DNA of 32,573 nucleotides from a virus: IMG/VR virus record IMGVR_UViG_3300045976_000284, positions 1 to 32,573 of that record. One strand, given 5' to 3'. Below the pieces are notes generated by a model that ran no database searches, was not told the origin of the DNA, and was given only the letters and a program-made list of their open reading frames with translations. Of this stretch, positions 1-8,443 are shown in pieces; positions within the stretch are counted from its first letter, which is position 1, and every line of letters begins with the position of its first letter. Made by a program: the position numbers and the translations under genes.

Positions 1-1
1 C

Positions 2-130
2 GCCGGCTTCGATCCCCGCAACGCGAAGGACGACACCTTCTTCGTCGCGCGCACCGGCAAGACCTACGTGGTCAAGGACGGCCGGCCCGACAGCCACGGC
101 TGGGCCATCCTCGAGGCGACGACGCTGTGA
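2..130 (+). CDS. Head-tail connector protein, C-terminal fragment
   Basis: Only the last 42 codons are present; the gene begins before the window. The frame ends with TGA inside the GTGA that starts the tail-terminator gene, so the two are translationally coupled. The visible tail is short and hydrophilic (ends GWAILEATTL). By position, just before the tail terminator in a Mu-like order, a head-completion or head-tail joining role is likely. No diagnostic motif remains in the fragment, so this is inference from context. Confidence 0.55.
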   Translation, partial: AGFDPRNAKDDTFFVARTGKTYVVKDGRPDSHGWAILEATTL

Positions 131-750
131 CCGATATCCTCGCGCGCCGCCAGCTGCGCACGCAGGTGCTGCAGGTGCTGCAGGCCATGGTCACCGGCGT
201 CACGACCTTCGCGAGCCCGGGCACCCGCGACATCGCACCGAAGGAGCTGCCGTACGTCGGACTGCGCTGCGGCCCGGAGCGCAAGGTCTCGACCGGCCGC
301 ACAATGCCGGAATTCACGACGACGGCGACGCTGTTCGTCTCCGCGCACGTGGCGGCCGACACCGACGAAGCGGCCCAGGACGCGATCGAGGCGCTGGGCC
401 AGCAGCTGGAGTACGCGATCCTCGGCGCGCCGGCGTTCGTGGAGCTCCTGCAGCAGGTCTCCGGCATCACGTCGGAGACCGAGATCAGCGCGATGGGCTC
501 GCAGTTCCAGGCCCAGCTGCGCATGGCGATCGACTGCGAGGTCTTCGAGGCCTTCGACCCGACGCTGATCAATCCGGCTGCCTATCCGGCGCTGCAGGAG
601 ATCGGCCTGCACGTCGACACCGTCCGTCCCTACGACGCTGATGGCGTCTACCTGAACCCGCCGTTCCCCGCCGCCGTCACGCCGGCGCCGCGCACCGCCG
701 GCCCGGATGGCCGGGACGAGGGCGCCGCGCTGATCGAGCTCCCGACCTGA
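127..750 (+). CDS. Tail terminator / Mu gp37-like minor tail protein
   Basis: A 207-residue soluble protein starting with GTG in a 4-base overlap (GTGA) with the preceding stop. The N-terminal 25 residues (ILARRQLRTQVLQVLQAM) form an amphipathic helix. A mixed alpha/beta body follows, with a Pro/Ala-rich tail after about residue 170. Size, position between the connector and the DUF2635/sheath genes, and general character match the tail-completion proteins that cap the sheath and tube in Mu-like and lambda-like phages. The family is inferred mainly from gene order; another minor head-tail protein is possible. Confidence 0.6.
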   Translation: MTDILARRQLRTQVLQVLQAMVTGVTTFASPGTRDIAPKELPYVGLRCGPERKVSTGRTMPEFTTTATLFVSAHVAADTDEAAQDAIEALGQQLEYAILGAPAFVELLQQVSGITSETEISAMGSQFQAQLRMAIDCEVFEAFDPTLINPAAYPALQEIGLHVDTVRPYDADGVYLNPPFPAAVTPAPRTAGPDGRDEGAALIELPT

Positions 751-761
751 GGGCCACCGCC

Positions 762-959
762 ATGTTCGTGATCCCCGCCGCCGGCATGAAGGTGCCGGAT
801 CCCGCCCACCCGAAGCGCTCGCCCGCCTACTTCCTGCCGGCCGAGGGCCGCGAGGTGGAGGACAGCCTGTACTGGACGCGCCGCGTGCGCGACGGCGACG
901 TCACCGTGGGCGCCGCGCCGGCGCCGGCGGCGGGCGCCGAAGCGCCGGACGTCGCCTGA
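762..959 (+). CDS. DUF2635 phage protein (Mu gp38-like position)
   Basis: A 65-residue protein with the recognisable DUF2635 pattern: MFVIPAAGMKVPDP at the start, then YFLPAEGREVEDSLYW, then RRVRDGDV near residue 45, and an Ala/Pro-rich tail. In Mu-like phages this small gene sits directly before the tail sheath gene, as it does here. Its exact role is unknown; a tail-assembly or completion function is usually assumed from position. An 11-base gap separates it from the gene before, and the spacing to the sheath gene (about 40 bases) carries the RBS-like ACGGAGA at 989-995. Confidence 0.85.
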   Translation: MFVIPAAGMKVPDPAHPKRSPAYFLPAEGREVEDSLYWTRRVRDGDVTVGAAPAPAAGAEAPDVA

Positions 960-999
960 TCGCGCGCCGCCCGCGCGCCCCGATCCCACGGAGATCCCC

Positions 1000-2487
1000 A
1001 TGACGATCCCCTTCAAGCAGATCCCGTCGAACCTGCGCACGCCGCTGTTCTACGCCGAGCTGGACAACAGCCAGGCCAACACCGCGAACGGCACGCAGCG
1101 CACGCTGATCATCGGCCAGATCACGTCCTCGGGTACCGCTACGCCGGGTGTCCCCGTCATCTCGCAGGGCGTCGCCGATGCAGCGGCCGCCGGCGGCACG
1201 CGCTCGGTGCTGGCAGCGATGACCAAGGCCTACCGCGCCGTCGACACCATCGGCGAGGTCTGGTACCTGCCGCTGGCCGATGATGGCGCCGCCACGGCCG
1301 CCGCCGGCTCGATCGTCTTCACCGCGGTGCCGACCTCGGCGGGCACGCTGAGCGTCTACGTCGCCGGCACGCGCTACCAGCTGCCGGTGACCGCGTCGAT
1401 GACCACCACGGCGATGGCGACGGCGCTCTACCAGCTCATCGCGGCCGACCTGACGGCGCCGGTCATCGCGACGAATGCGACGGCCGGCACGGTGACGCTG
1501 ACGGCTGCGAACAAGGGGCCGCTCGGCAACGACATCGACATCCGCCTGAACTACGGCGGCGCGCTCGCCGGCGAGGCGACGCCGGCCGGCCTGGCGGTGA
1601 CCATCACGGCGATGTCCGGCGGCGCGACGGCGCCGAGCCTGAGCACGCCGCTGGCCAACCTCGGCGACAAGGGCTTCGACTTCATCGTCTGCCCGTACCG
1701 CGACACGACGACGCTGGACGCGCTGAAGGCCTTCCTGAACGACACCGCGGGCCGCTGGTCGTGGACGTCGCAGATCTACGGCCACGTCTTCACCTTGCAC
1801 CAGGGCACGCTGTCGGCGCTGACGACCCTCGGGGACGCCCGCAACGACCAGCACGCATCGATCGTCGGCATGGGCTCGAGCCCGACGCCGGCCTACGTGG
1901 CCGCGGCCATCATCGGCGCCGCGTGCGCGAACAGCCTGCGCGCCGACCCGGCGATGCCGCTGCAGACGGTCACGCTGCCCGGCCTGCTGGCGCCCGCGCA
2001 GGCCGCGCGCTTCGTGCTCACCGACCGCAACACGCTGCTGAACAACGGCATCGGCACGATCACCGTGGCCGACGACGGCACCTGCGCGCTGGAGAACGTG
2101 ATCACGACGTACCAGCTCAATGGCTTCGGCGAGCCCGACAACAGCTACCTCGAGGTGGAGACGATGTTCACGCTGGCGGCCGTGCTGCGCCGGCTGAAGA
2201 CCGCGGTGACCTCGAAGTTCGCGCGCGTGAAGCTGGCGGCCAACGGCACGCGGTACGCGCCGGGCTCCGGCATCGTGACGCCCAACGTCATCCGGGCGGA
2301 GCTGATCGCCGAGTACCGCGCGATGCAGGACGACGGCCTCGTGCAGGGCGCCGACGAGTTCGCGGCGAACCTCATCGTGCAGCAGAACGCGACGAACCCG
2401 AACCGGGTCGACGTGCTGTACCCCGCGATCCTGATCGACCAGCTCCGCCAGCTCGCGGTGCTGATGCAGTTCCGCAACCAGGTCTGA
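1000..2487 (+). CDS. Contractile tail sheath protein (Mu gpL-like)
   Basis: A 495-residue protein, the usual length for the Mu gpL sheath family. It opens with the family signature IPFKQIPSNLRTPLFYAE, followed by an internal Ig-like, Thr/Ala-rich insertion (about residues 95-215). The conserved C-terminal domain holds RVDVLYPAILIDQLRQLAVL near the end, the segment that wraps onto the tail tube. Polymerised sheath contracts on adsorption and drives the tube through the host envelope. It lies directly before the tube gene, as in Mu. The start is ATG with GGAGA seven bases upstream. Confidence 0.93.
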   Translation: MTIPFKQIPSNLRTPLFYAELDNSQANTANGTQRTLIIGQITSSGTATPGVPVISQGVADAAAAGGTRSVLAAMTKAYRAVDTIGEVWYLPLADDGAATAAAGSIVFTAVPTSAGTLSVYVAGTRYQLPVTASMTTTAMATALYQLIAADLTAPVIATNATAGTVTLTAANKGPLGNDIDIRLNYGGALAGEATPAGLAVTITAMSGGATAPSLSTPLANLGDKGFDFIVCPYRDTTTLDALKAFLNDTAGRWSWTSQIYGHVFTLHQGTLSALTTLGDARNDQHASIVGMGSSPTPAYVAAAIIGAACANSLRADPAMPLQTVTLPGLLAPAQAARFVLTDRNTLLNNGIGTITVADDGTCALENVITTYQLNGFGEPDNSYLEVETMFTLAAVLRRLKTAVTSKFARVKLAANGTRYAPGSGIVTPNVIRAELIAEYRAMQDDGLVQGADEFAANLIVQQNATNPNRVDVLYPAILIDQLRQLAVLMQFRNQV

Positions 2488-2514
2488 AGGCGCGCCGGCG
2501 CTTAGGAGAGACAC

Positions 2515-2886
2515 GTGGCCATTGCTCCAAAACTTCTTGCCGGCACGGCGACCGTTTCAGTCGACGGCGTCAGCTATCTGCTCAAGGGAGACCTGGAATA
2601 CCAGGTGTCGGGCGAGAAGCGTGAAACGCTGCTCGGGCAGGATGGCCCGCATGGCCCCAGTGGCGTTGTCATCCAGGGCTACATCTCCGGGACCTTCCGG
2701 GACTCCGGCACGATCAGCATGTCTGACATCGCCGCGATGATCGGCGTGACGGTCGTCGCCGAGCTGGCCAACGGGAAGACGGTCATCGGCACCAACGGCT
2801 GGCGTGTCGGCGAGCCGCCCGTCGTCAAGACGGAGGACGGTACGTTCGACGTCCGCTGGGACTTCAAGAGCGTCACGGAGGCCTGA
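2515..2886 (+). CDS. Tail tube protein (Mu gpM-like)
   Basis: A 123-residue beta-rich protein, of the size and position of the Mu gpM tail-tube family (phage tail tube, about 115-125 residues). Visible features are the N-terminal AGTATVSVDG strand, the loop QVSGEKRETLLGQDGPHG, and VQGYISGTF. The start is GTG; the strong RBS TTAGGAGAGA (2502-2511) at good spacing supports it. Hexameric rings would stack into the inner tube inside the sheath encoded just upstream. The chaperone gene follows after 2 bases. Confidence 0.88.
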   Translation: MAIAPKLLAGTATVSVDGVSYLLKGDLEYQVSGEKRETLLGQDGPHGPSGVVIQGYISGTFRDSGTISMSDIAAMIGVTVVAELANGKTVIGTNGWRVGEPPVVKTEDGTFDVRWDFKSVTEA

Positions 2887-2888
2887 CC

Positions 2889-3167
2889 ATGGAAGACACC
2901 GCAACCGTCACGCTAGTCAAGCCGGTCACCCTGGGTGAACTCGAGTATTCGGAGCTCAAGCTCTCCGAGCCGACCGCGGAGCAGCTCGTCGCCGCGGAGA
3001 AGGTCGCCGGCGCGACCGCGTCGCTGGTGGAGCTGATCCACCTCAACGCCGCGATCCCGCGGAAGGTCGCCGGCCAGCTGCGCCAGCGCGACCTGCAGGC
3101 GGCCGCCGGTTTTTTCGCCCGTTTCGGCGAGACGTCGCCGGCCTCGGAGACCTCGTCGCCGAGCTGA
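2889..3167 (+). CDS. Tail assembly chaperone, short (zero-frame) product (Mu gp41-like)
   Basis: A 92-residue acidic/helical protein with the Mu gp41-like tail-chaperone pattern: VTLVKPVTLGELEYSELKLS near the start, then PTAEQLVAAEKVAG. It sits between the tube and tape-measure genes, where long-tailed phages encode a chaperone pair that coats the tape-measure protein before tube polymerisation. Codons 75-76 are TTT TTC inside a T6C run, after which the zero frame runs only 16 more codons. Those last codons differ in character from the rest, which fits a terminator peptide after a frameshift site. Confidence 0.88.
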   Translation: MEDTATVTLVKPVTLGELEYSELKLSEPTAEQLVAAEKVAGATASLVELIHLNAAIPRKVAGQLRQRDLQAAAGFFARFGETSPASETSSPS

Positions 3168-3280
3168 CCTTCAGCTACGGCTGGGGCCCGCATGACGCGT
3201 GGGGCCTCACGCGGTCTCGGTTGGAATGGTGGGCAGCGCAGTACTCGCGGATCTCCCGCAAGCTCGCTCCGAAGCGATAG
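2889..3280 (+). CDS. Tail assembly chaperone, -1 frameshift fusion product (Mu gp41-gp42-like)
   Basis: If ribosomes slip back one base at T TTT TTC (3110-3116), translation resumes at 3116 and ends at TAG 3278-3280, giving about 130 residues. The added 54 residues contain LVAELTFSYGWGPHDAWGL and LEWWAAQYSRI. That is the typical second-frame chaperone pattern: an aromatic/Trp-rich segment followed by a WW motif and a basic end. This frame has no good start of its own before the motif, so it must be reached by frameshift. In Mu and lambda, the long form recruits the tape measure while the short form coats it. The site itself is read directly; the biological ratio of products is unknown. Confidence 0.87.
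3110..3140 (+). promoter_or_regulatory. Programmed -1 ribosomal frameshift site: slippery heptamer plus hairpin
   Basis: T TTT TTC occupies 3110-3116 in exactly the zero-frame phasing of a canonical X XXY YYZ heptamer. Eight bases downstream is a perfect 6-bp hairpin, CGGCGA (3125-3130), loop GACG, TCGCCG (3135-3140), a typical stimulatory spacing. A second TCGCCG at 3156-3161 could compete for the same 5' strand. The -1 frame leads into a conserved chaperone domain that ends at 3280. Confidence 0.88.
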
Positions 3281-3283
3281 ACC

Positions 3284-4804
3284 ATGGCCAACAAGTTCGA
3301 GGTGCGCGTCGTCGCGCTGGACCAGTTCACGAAGACCTTCCGCGACCTGAACAACCAGGCCAGCAAGGCCGTGCGGCCGCTGGTCAACGTGCACCGCCAG
3401 GTCGGCATGCTGGCGCGCGAGATGCACCTCGACAAGATGGCCAAGGGCATGGGCGTCGTGTCCGACCAGGCCCTGACGATGACGCGCGCGCTGGGCCTCT
3501 CGCTGGGGCCGCTGCAGAACGTCCTCGGCGCCGTCGGTGGGGCCGGCATCGTCGGCATGCTGGGCGCGGCCGCGGTCGGCGCAGTGAAGCTGGGCGTGAA
3601 CTTTGCGAGCGCCGGCTTCGAGGTGTCCAGGGCCTCGCAGGCGATGGGCGTCTCGACGCGGTTCCTGCAGCGCATGCGCGGGGCTGCGAAGCTGACGAAC
3701 ATCGAAGTCGGGACGGTCGACGACACCATTCGCGGGCTGGGCGACACGCTTCAGAACGCGCAGTTCGGTCGCGACCCGACGGCCTACGCGATCCTCAACC
3801 GGCTCGGCATCGGCATCCCGATGAAGAACGGTCACGTCGACACCGAACTGGCGCTAGAGGGCGTGGAGCGTGCACTGTCGAAGATCCAGGATGCGCAAAC
3901 CCGCAACACCTTGGCCGACGCGCTTCACATCCCCCGGGAATCCATCGCTCTGCTGATGCAGGGCGCCGAAGCTGTTCAGGACTTGGGCGATCGTGCCGAG
4001 AGGGCCGGCCTTGTGCAGGGGCCTGCCGTGCTGAAGTGGAGCGTCGACTTCACGAACTCGCTGAACCGGATGCAGGGTGCGATCCAGGGCGCGGCGAACG
4101 CGCTGGGCGCCGATCTCGTCCCCCCGATGACCAAGCTGCTGGACAAGACCTCGGAGGTGACGGAGAAGGGCGGTCTCGGCAAAGGCGCGATGACCCTCTA
4201 CGGCGGCGGCCTGAAGGGCATCCCGAACCTGGGCCCCTTCGCCTTCCTCGCGAGGCTGCAGGGCAGCATCTTCCAATCCTTCGGCGCCATCCACGGCACC
4301 ACGCCCAACGAGCGGCAGGTCAGTGGTGCGATCGGCGGTGCGCTGCACAACGGGCCGATCGATCCGAGCGACCTTCGTCGAGCCGCAGGCAGCGCGAGCA
4401 CCAACGTGGGCGATCCGCGCTCGTGGGGCGGCGTGCCGCTGCGATTTCCAGACACAACCGTCGCCGACGCCGTAGGCGGCTTCGGGCCGAGCGGCCGCAT
4501 CGATCCCGCCGTCCAGGCGGCGCGCGACAGCGACGCGATGATGATCCTGCGCGACGAGCTCGGGCGGTCCACGGATCCGGCCGACCGAGCGGCAATCCAG
4601 CGCGAGATTGACCGCCGCACCGCCGCCGGCGGAACCAGCGACTCGATCGCGGCCACCGATCGAGCGTCGCGTGTCGCGATCGACCTCCACGTCCACGGCC
4701 TGCCGGCCGGCGCGACGGTCACCGCGCAGCAGCGCAGCGCCGGCGCCGACGCCTTCACGCCGACGCGCATCGGCTACTCGATGGCCACCGCGGAGATGCC
4801 GTGA
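3284..4804 (+). CDS. Tail tape measure protein (short)
   Basis: A 506-residue protein following the chaperone pair. It has a basic helical N-terminus (KFEVRVVALDQFTKTFRDLN), a Gly/Ala hydrophobic stretch at about residues 78-108 that could insert in a membrane during DNA ejection, and a variable C-terminal half. The N-terminal pattern of counting interacting helices followed by a hydrophobic patch is standard for tape-measure proteins. Its length sets the tail length; 506 residues would give a fairly short tail. The last codon overlaps the next gene's GTG start (GTGA at 4801-4804). Confidence 0.85.
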   Translation: MANKFEVRVVALDQFTKTFRDLNNQASKAVRPLVNVHRQVGMLAREMHLDKMAKGMGVVSDQALTMTRALGLSLGPLQNVLGAVGGAGIVGMLGAAAVGAVKLGVNFASAGFEVSRASQAMGVSTRFLQRMRGAAKLTNIEVGTVDDTIRGLGDTLQNAQFGRDPTAYAILNRLGIGIPMKNGHVDTELALEGVERALSKIQDAQTRNTLADALHIPRESIALLMQGAEAVQDLGDRAERAGLVQGPAVLKWSVDFTNSLNRMQGAIQGAANALGADLVPPMTKLLDKTSEVTEKGGLGKGAMTLYGGGLKGIPNLGPFAFLARLQGSIFQSFGAIHGTTPNERQVSGAIGGALHNGPIDPSDLRRAAGSASTNVGDPRSWGGVPLRFPDTTVADAVGGFGPSGRIDPAVQAARDSDAMMILRDELGRSTDPADRAAIQREIDRRTAAGGTSDSIAATDRASRVAIDLHVHGLPAGATVTAQQRSAGADAFTPTRIGYSMATAEMP

Positions 4805-6201
4805 CCGTCGTCAGCGTCAACGCCATCAACGGCGGCGTCCAGGGCATCAGCGACAGTGTGCAGGGCGTCCAGCAGGTGCTGGGGCGCCTGTCCGGTGGCT
4901 CCTACTGGTCGCAGCTGCAACAGGCGTCGTTCCGCGGCGTGCCCTTCGCGGTCACGTCGATCACGAATCGCTTCGGCCGCCGCAACGCCATCCACGAGTA
5001 CCCGTTCCGCGACGAGCCGTGGATCGAAGACCTCGGCAAGTCGTCCCGGCGGTTCCAGATCTCGGGCTTCATCGTCGGCGACGACGTCATCGCGCAGCGC
5101 TCGCGCATGATCGACGCCGTCGAGGCGCCTGGTGATGGCACGCTGGTGCACCCGACGCTCGGGCGCATCCAGGTCGCGCTGATCAACTTCTCGGCCGACG
5201 AGGACATCCGCGGCCGCGTCTTCCGCTTCACCTTCGACTTCATCCGCCAGGGCCAACGGCTCTATCCGTCTGCGACGCCGAGCGGAACCGATGCGGTGGG
5301 CGACGCCGCGGCCGCGACGAACACCTCCGCGGCGGCCGCGTTCGCGCAGCGCGTCGTCGGCCAGCTGTCGAACGGCGCCGCGATCGTCGACCAGGTCGTC
5401 TCGCAGGCCGCGGCATTCGCCGCCCAGGCGACGCAGTACACCAACGACGCGACCAGCTTGATCAAGCTGGCGGTGACGCTTCCAGGCTCCTACGGCCGGC
5501 TCCTCGGCCTGGCCTCCGGCATCACCCCGGGCGAGCTCGTCGCCTCCGCGACAGGCCTCACCATCGGCTCGCTGGTCGGCTCCGCGGCCCAGGCGCGCGA
5601 GGCGGTCTCCGCCGCGGCCGCCGGGCTCATCGCAGCCGCCCACTCGCTGTCGTCCGGCACCCTGGGCGCCTTCGCGACGGCTTCGCAGACCCTCGCCGGT
5701 GCGGTGCTCGCGGCGTGCTCGACGCCGGGTGATGCGCTGCGCAGCCTCGGCGCCCTGGCCGGCTTCACGCCCGTGGGCGCAGCCTCGGGCGCTCAACTCA
5801 TCGTGCAGGGTGCCGCTGGCGATCTGTTCCGGCGCGCCGCGCTGGCTGCAATGGCGCAGGCCGGCGCCGCGTACCAGCCGAGCTCGAGCAACGACGCCAT
5901 GGCCGCCCGCGCACAGGTTCTGGACGTGCTCGATGCCGAGATCACGACCGCTGGCGACCAGGGCGACGACGACGTCTACTCCGCGCTGCGCGCGCTGCGC
6001 ACGCAGGTCGTCCTCGACCTCAACACCCGCGGCGCCGCGCTGCCGAGCCTGCGCGAGGTCAGCGTGCCGGCGGCGATGCCGTCGCTCGTGCTCGCCCAGC
6101 GGCTCTACCAGGACGCGACCCGCGCCGACGAGCTCGTCGCGCGCGCGGTGCCCGTGCACCCTGGCTTCATGCCCACGACCTTCGAGGCGCTGAACGCATG
6201 A
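4801..6201 (+). CDS. Mu gpN-like baseplate / DNA circulation protein
   Basis: A 466-residue protein carrying the DNA_circ_N domain in its first 150 residues. Key motifs are YWSQLQQASFRGVPFAV, RRNAIHEYPFRDEPWIEDLG and RRFQISGFIVGDD. A long Ala-rich helical region follows. Homologues in Mu-like phages are baseplate/tail proteins acting with gpP; the name DNA circulation protein is historical. The GTG start lies in a 4-base overlap with the tape-measure stop, so translation is coupled. Confidence 0.88.
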   Translation: MTVVSVNAINGGVQGISDSVQGVQQVLGRLSGGSYWSQLQQASFRGVPFAVTSITNRFGRRNAIHEYPFRDEPWIEDLGKSSRRFQISGFIVGDDVIAQRSRMIDAVEAPGDGTLVHPTLGRIQVALINFSADEDIRGRVFRFTFDFIRQGQRLYPSATPSGTDAVGDAAAATNTSAAAAFAQRVVGQLSNGAAIVDQVVSQAAAFAAQATQYTNDATSLIKLAVTLPGSYGRLLGLASGITPGELVASATGLTIGSLVGSAAQAREAVSAAAAGLIAAAHSLSSGTLGAFATASQTLAGAVLAACSTPGDALRSLGALAGFTPVGAASGAQLIVQGAAGDLFRRAALAAMAQAGAAYQPSSSNDAMAARAQVLDVLDAEITTAGDQGDDDVYSALRALRTQVVLDLNTRGAALPSLREVSVPAAMPSLVLAQRLYQDATRADELVARAVPVHPGFMPTTFEALNA

Positions 6202-7346
6202 CCGAGCCCGTCGACCCGGTGATCCAGCGCGTCACGGTCACCGCGACCGCGAAGCGCAGCGACGACGTCACCGTCATCATCGACGGCCAGGCCTACGGCG
6301 GCTGGCAGGACGTCCGGATCACGCGGGGCGTCGAGCGGCTGCCGGCCGACTTCGACGTCCGGATGACCGACATCTACAACGTCGACCCCGACATGCTGCA
6401 GATCCTGCCCGGCAAGCCCTGCGTGGTGAAGATCGGCAACGACCCCGTCGTCACCGGCTACGTCGACATCGTCTCTCCCAGCTTCAACCGCGGCGCGCAC
6501 GAGATCATGGTGCACGGGCGCGGCAAGTGCGCCGACCTCGTCGACTGCAGCGCGGAGTGGCCCGGCGGCCAGATCGTGGGCAACTCGGTGCTCGAGGTCG
6601 CCCGCAAGCTCGCGGCGCCCTATGGAATCGAGGTCGATGCCCTGGTCGATCCCGGCGGCGCGATCGCGCAGTTCAACCTGATGCGCGGCGAGAGCCCCTT
6701 CGAGATCATCGAGCGGCTCGCGCGCTTCCGCCAGCTGCTCGCCTATGACGACTACGACGGCAACCTGCTGCTGGCTCGTGTCGCGACCCGCAAGGGTGCG
6801 TCAGGCTTCCGCGAGGGCATCAACGTGCAGGCCGGGTCGGCAGTCTTCTCGATGCACGAGCGCTTCAGCGAGTACCAGTGCTTCTTCCAGGCCGTCGAGC
6901 CCCTCATGGAGACCGGCACCGGCGGCGACGTCGTCGGCACTGCCGTCGACGCCCATGTGCCGCGACACCGCCGGCGCGTCATCATCGCGGAGATGGCCGG
7001 GGGCGCGCTGGGCGCCAAGGACGTCGCCACCGATCGCGCGGTCTGGGAGCAGGTGCGCCGGTTCGGCCGCTCGTTCGCCGTCAGGATCACGACCGACGCC
7101 TGGCGCGACGCCGCCGGCGTCCTGTATGAGCCCAACGTCCTGGTGCCGCTGGACCTGCCGACCCTCAAGGTCACCGGCCGGCAGTGGGTCATCGGGGAGG
7201 TCACCTTCCGCAAGAGCGCGCAGGGCACCACGTGCGACCTGCTGGTGATGCCAGAGTCGGCCTTCAACCCGCAGCCCCAGCTCATCGCGCAGATCCCCGC
7301 GGATCTCGTCGCCGGCACGGCGCCGGGCTCCGGAGCGGCGCCATGA
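6198..7346 (+). CDS. Baseplate hub protein (Mu gpP / gp44-like)
   Basis: A 382-residue protein of the Mu gpP family, which forms the trimeric hub at the tail tip (the counterpart of T4 gp27). Typical features are VIIDGQAYGGWQDVRITRGVE near the start, the VKIGNDPVVTGYVD barrel, the segment MVHGRGKCADLVDCSAEW, and the RGESPFEIIERLARFRQLL region. The start ATG overlaps the gpN stop by 4 bases (ATGA), and its own stop overlaps the spike gene in the same way. This continues the coupled baseplate operon. Confidence 0.92.
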   Translation: MTEPVDPVIQRVTVTATAKRSDDVTVIIDGQAYGGWQDVRITRGVERLPADFDVRMTDIYNVDPDMLQILPGKPCVVKIGNDPVVTGYVDIVSPSFNRGAHEIMVHGRGKCADLVDCSAEWPGGQIVGNSVLEVARKLAAPYGIEVDALVDPGGAIAQFNLMRGESPFEIIERLARFRQLLAYDDYDGNLLLARVATRKGASGFREGINVQAGSAVFSMHERFSEYQCFFQAVEPLMETGTGGDVVGTAVDAHVPRHRRRVIIAEMAGGALGAKDVATDRAVWEQVRRFGRSFAVRITTDAWRDAAGVLYEPNVLVPLDLPTLKVTGRQWVIGEVTFRKSAQGTTCDLLVMPESAFNPQPQLIAQIPADLVAGTAPGSGAAP

Positions 7347-8017
7347 TCTCGCGCCAGGCCCTCGACGCGCTTTGGCGACGCGTGATGCAGCTCGTCGGCC
7401 GCGGCCGGACGACGCGGGTGGACGACGGCGGCAATGCGCAGGTCCTGCAGATCCGCATGGGCGCCGACGAGCTCCGCGACGACACGCCGCGCATCGCGGA
7501 GTACGGCTTCACGTCCGTGCCGCCGGCGGGCACAGACGCCGTTGTCCTGTTCATCTCCGGAGAGCGCAGCGGCGGCGTGGTCATCGCGACCAACAACCAG
7601 ACCGTGCGCATGCGCGCGCTCGGTGACGGCGAGGTCGCCATCTACGACGACAAGGGCCGCTATATGCTGCTGGCCGCCGCCGGGATCACGGTGCAGGGCA
7701 AGGACAGCCCGGTGGCCGTGGAGACGACGGCCGGCGTCAGCGTCGATGCCGGCGGCGATGTCGACGTCACCGCAGGCGGCAGCATCGTCGGCCAGGCGCA
7801 GGCGCTGGTGTCGCTGTCGGCACCGATCATCCGGCTCGCGGCGACGACGGCGCTCGAGCTCTCCGGTGCCGCGGTCTCGGTGAGCGGCCCGACGGCGTTC
7901 AGCGGCGCCGTCGACATCGCGGGCGCGCTGCGCCAGAACGGCCATGACCTCGGCGTCGACCACTACCACGCCGACGGCACGCGCGGCGACGGCAACACCG
8001 GAACGGTGCAGACATGA
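7343..8017 (+). CDS. Baseplate assembly protein V / tail spike (Mu gp45-like)
   Basis: A 224-residue membrane-piercing spike. The N-terminal OB-like domain (about residues 1-90) includes DTPRIAEYGFTSVPPAGTDAV and an ERSGGVVIA strand. It is followed by short repetitive beta-helix strands (AGVSVDAGGDVDVTAGGSI) and a tip ending in DHYHADG. His207-Tyr-His209 matches the His-X-His motif that binds one iron ion at the apex in P2 gpV and Mu gp45. The ATG at 7343 was chosen because it forms ATGA with the hub stop; the open frame extends further upstream but only as a shadow of the hub gene. Confidence 0.9.
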   Translation: MISRQALDALWRRVMQLVGRGRTTRVDDGGNAQVLQIRMGADELRDDTPRIAEYGFTSVPPAGTDAVVLFISGERSGGVVIATNNQTVRMRALGDGEVAIYDDKGRYMLLAAAGITVQGKDSPVAVETTAGVSVDAGGDVDVTAGGSIVGQAQALVSLSAPIIRLAATTALELSGAAVSVSGPTAFSGAVDIAGALRQNGHDLGVDHYHADGTRGDGNTGTVQT

Positions 8018-8442
8018 GCGATATCTCGACGGTCTGGATCGGCACGCACGGAGATTGGCAGCAAGTCGGCTCACAGCTCGCCGCCGGCGACGACCTCGTG
8101 ACGGCGGTCCTCATCAGCCTGTTCACCGACCGGGCTGCGGAGCCCGACGACGTCGTCCCGGACGGCAGTGGCGACCCCCGCGGCTGGTGGGCGGACGGCG
8201 ACGTCAAGATCGGCTCCCGCCTCTGGCTGCTCGAGCGCGCGAAGAAGACGCAGGACACACTCGCGCGCGCCCAGAATTACTGCCAGGAGGCCCTGCAGTG
8301 GCTCATCGACGATGGCGTCGCATCCGCGATCGACGTCTACGTCGAGTGGCAGGCCTCGAACCGCCTCGCGATCCAGGTCACGGTGATCCAGGACGACGGA
8401 TCGCACCGCGTCCTTCAGTTCGCCTGGGCCTGGAGCGCCTGA
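8014..8442 (+). CDS. Baseplate wedge protein, GP46 family
   Basis: A 142-residue protein with the GP46 signature: DPRGWWADG at about residues 54-62 followed by GSRLWLLERAK at 67-77, and a basic/aromatic beta C-terminus (LQFAWAWSA). In Mu, gp46 with gp47 and gp48 forms the baseplate wedge; it corresponds to gpW/gp25-like proteins. The ATG overlaps the spike stop by 4 bases, and the gp47 gene starts one base after its stop. Confidence 0.92.
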   Translation: MSDISTVWIGTHGDWQQVGSQLAAGDDLVTAVLISLFTDRAAEPDDVVPDGSGDPRGWWADGDVKIGSRLWLLERAKKTQDTLARAQNYCQEALQWLIDDGVASAIDVYVEWQASNRLAIQVTVIQDDGSHRVLQFAWAWSA

Positions 8443-8443
8443 C

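Noticed and set aside
901-2514. Long - strand open frame of 537 codons opposite the sheath gene
   Set aside because: Arg/Asp/His-rich composition typical of an antisense shadow in GC-rich DNA; the + strand is a clear tail sheath with family motifs and RBS.
4774-6159. Long - strand open frame opposite the gpN-like gene
   Set aside because: Antisense shadow with biased composition; the + frame has a recognised DNA_circ_N domain.
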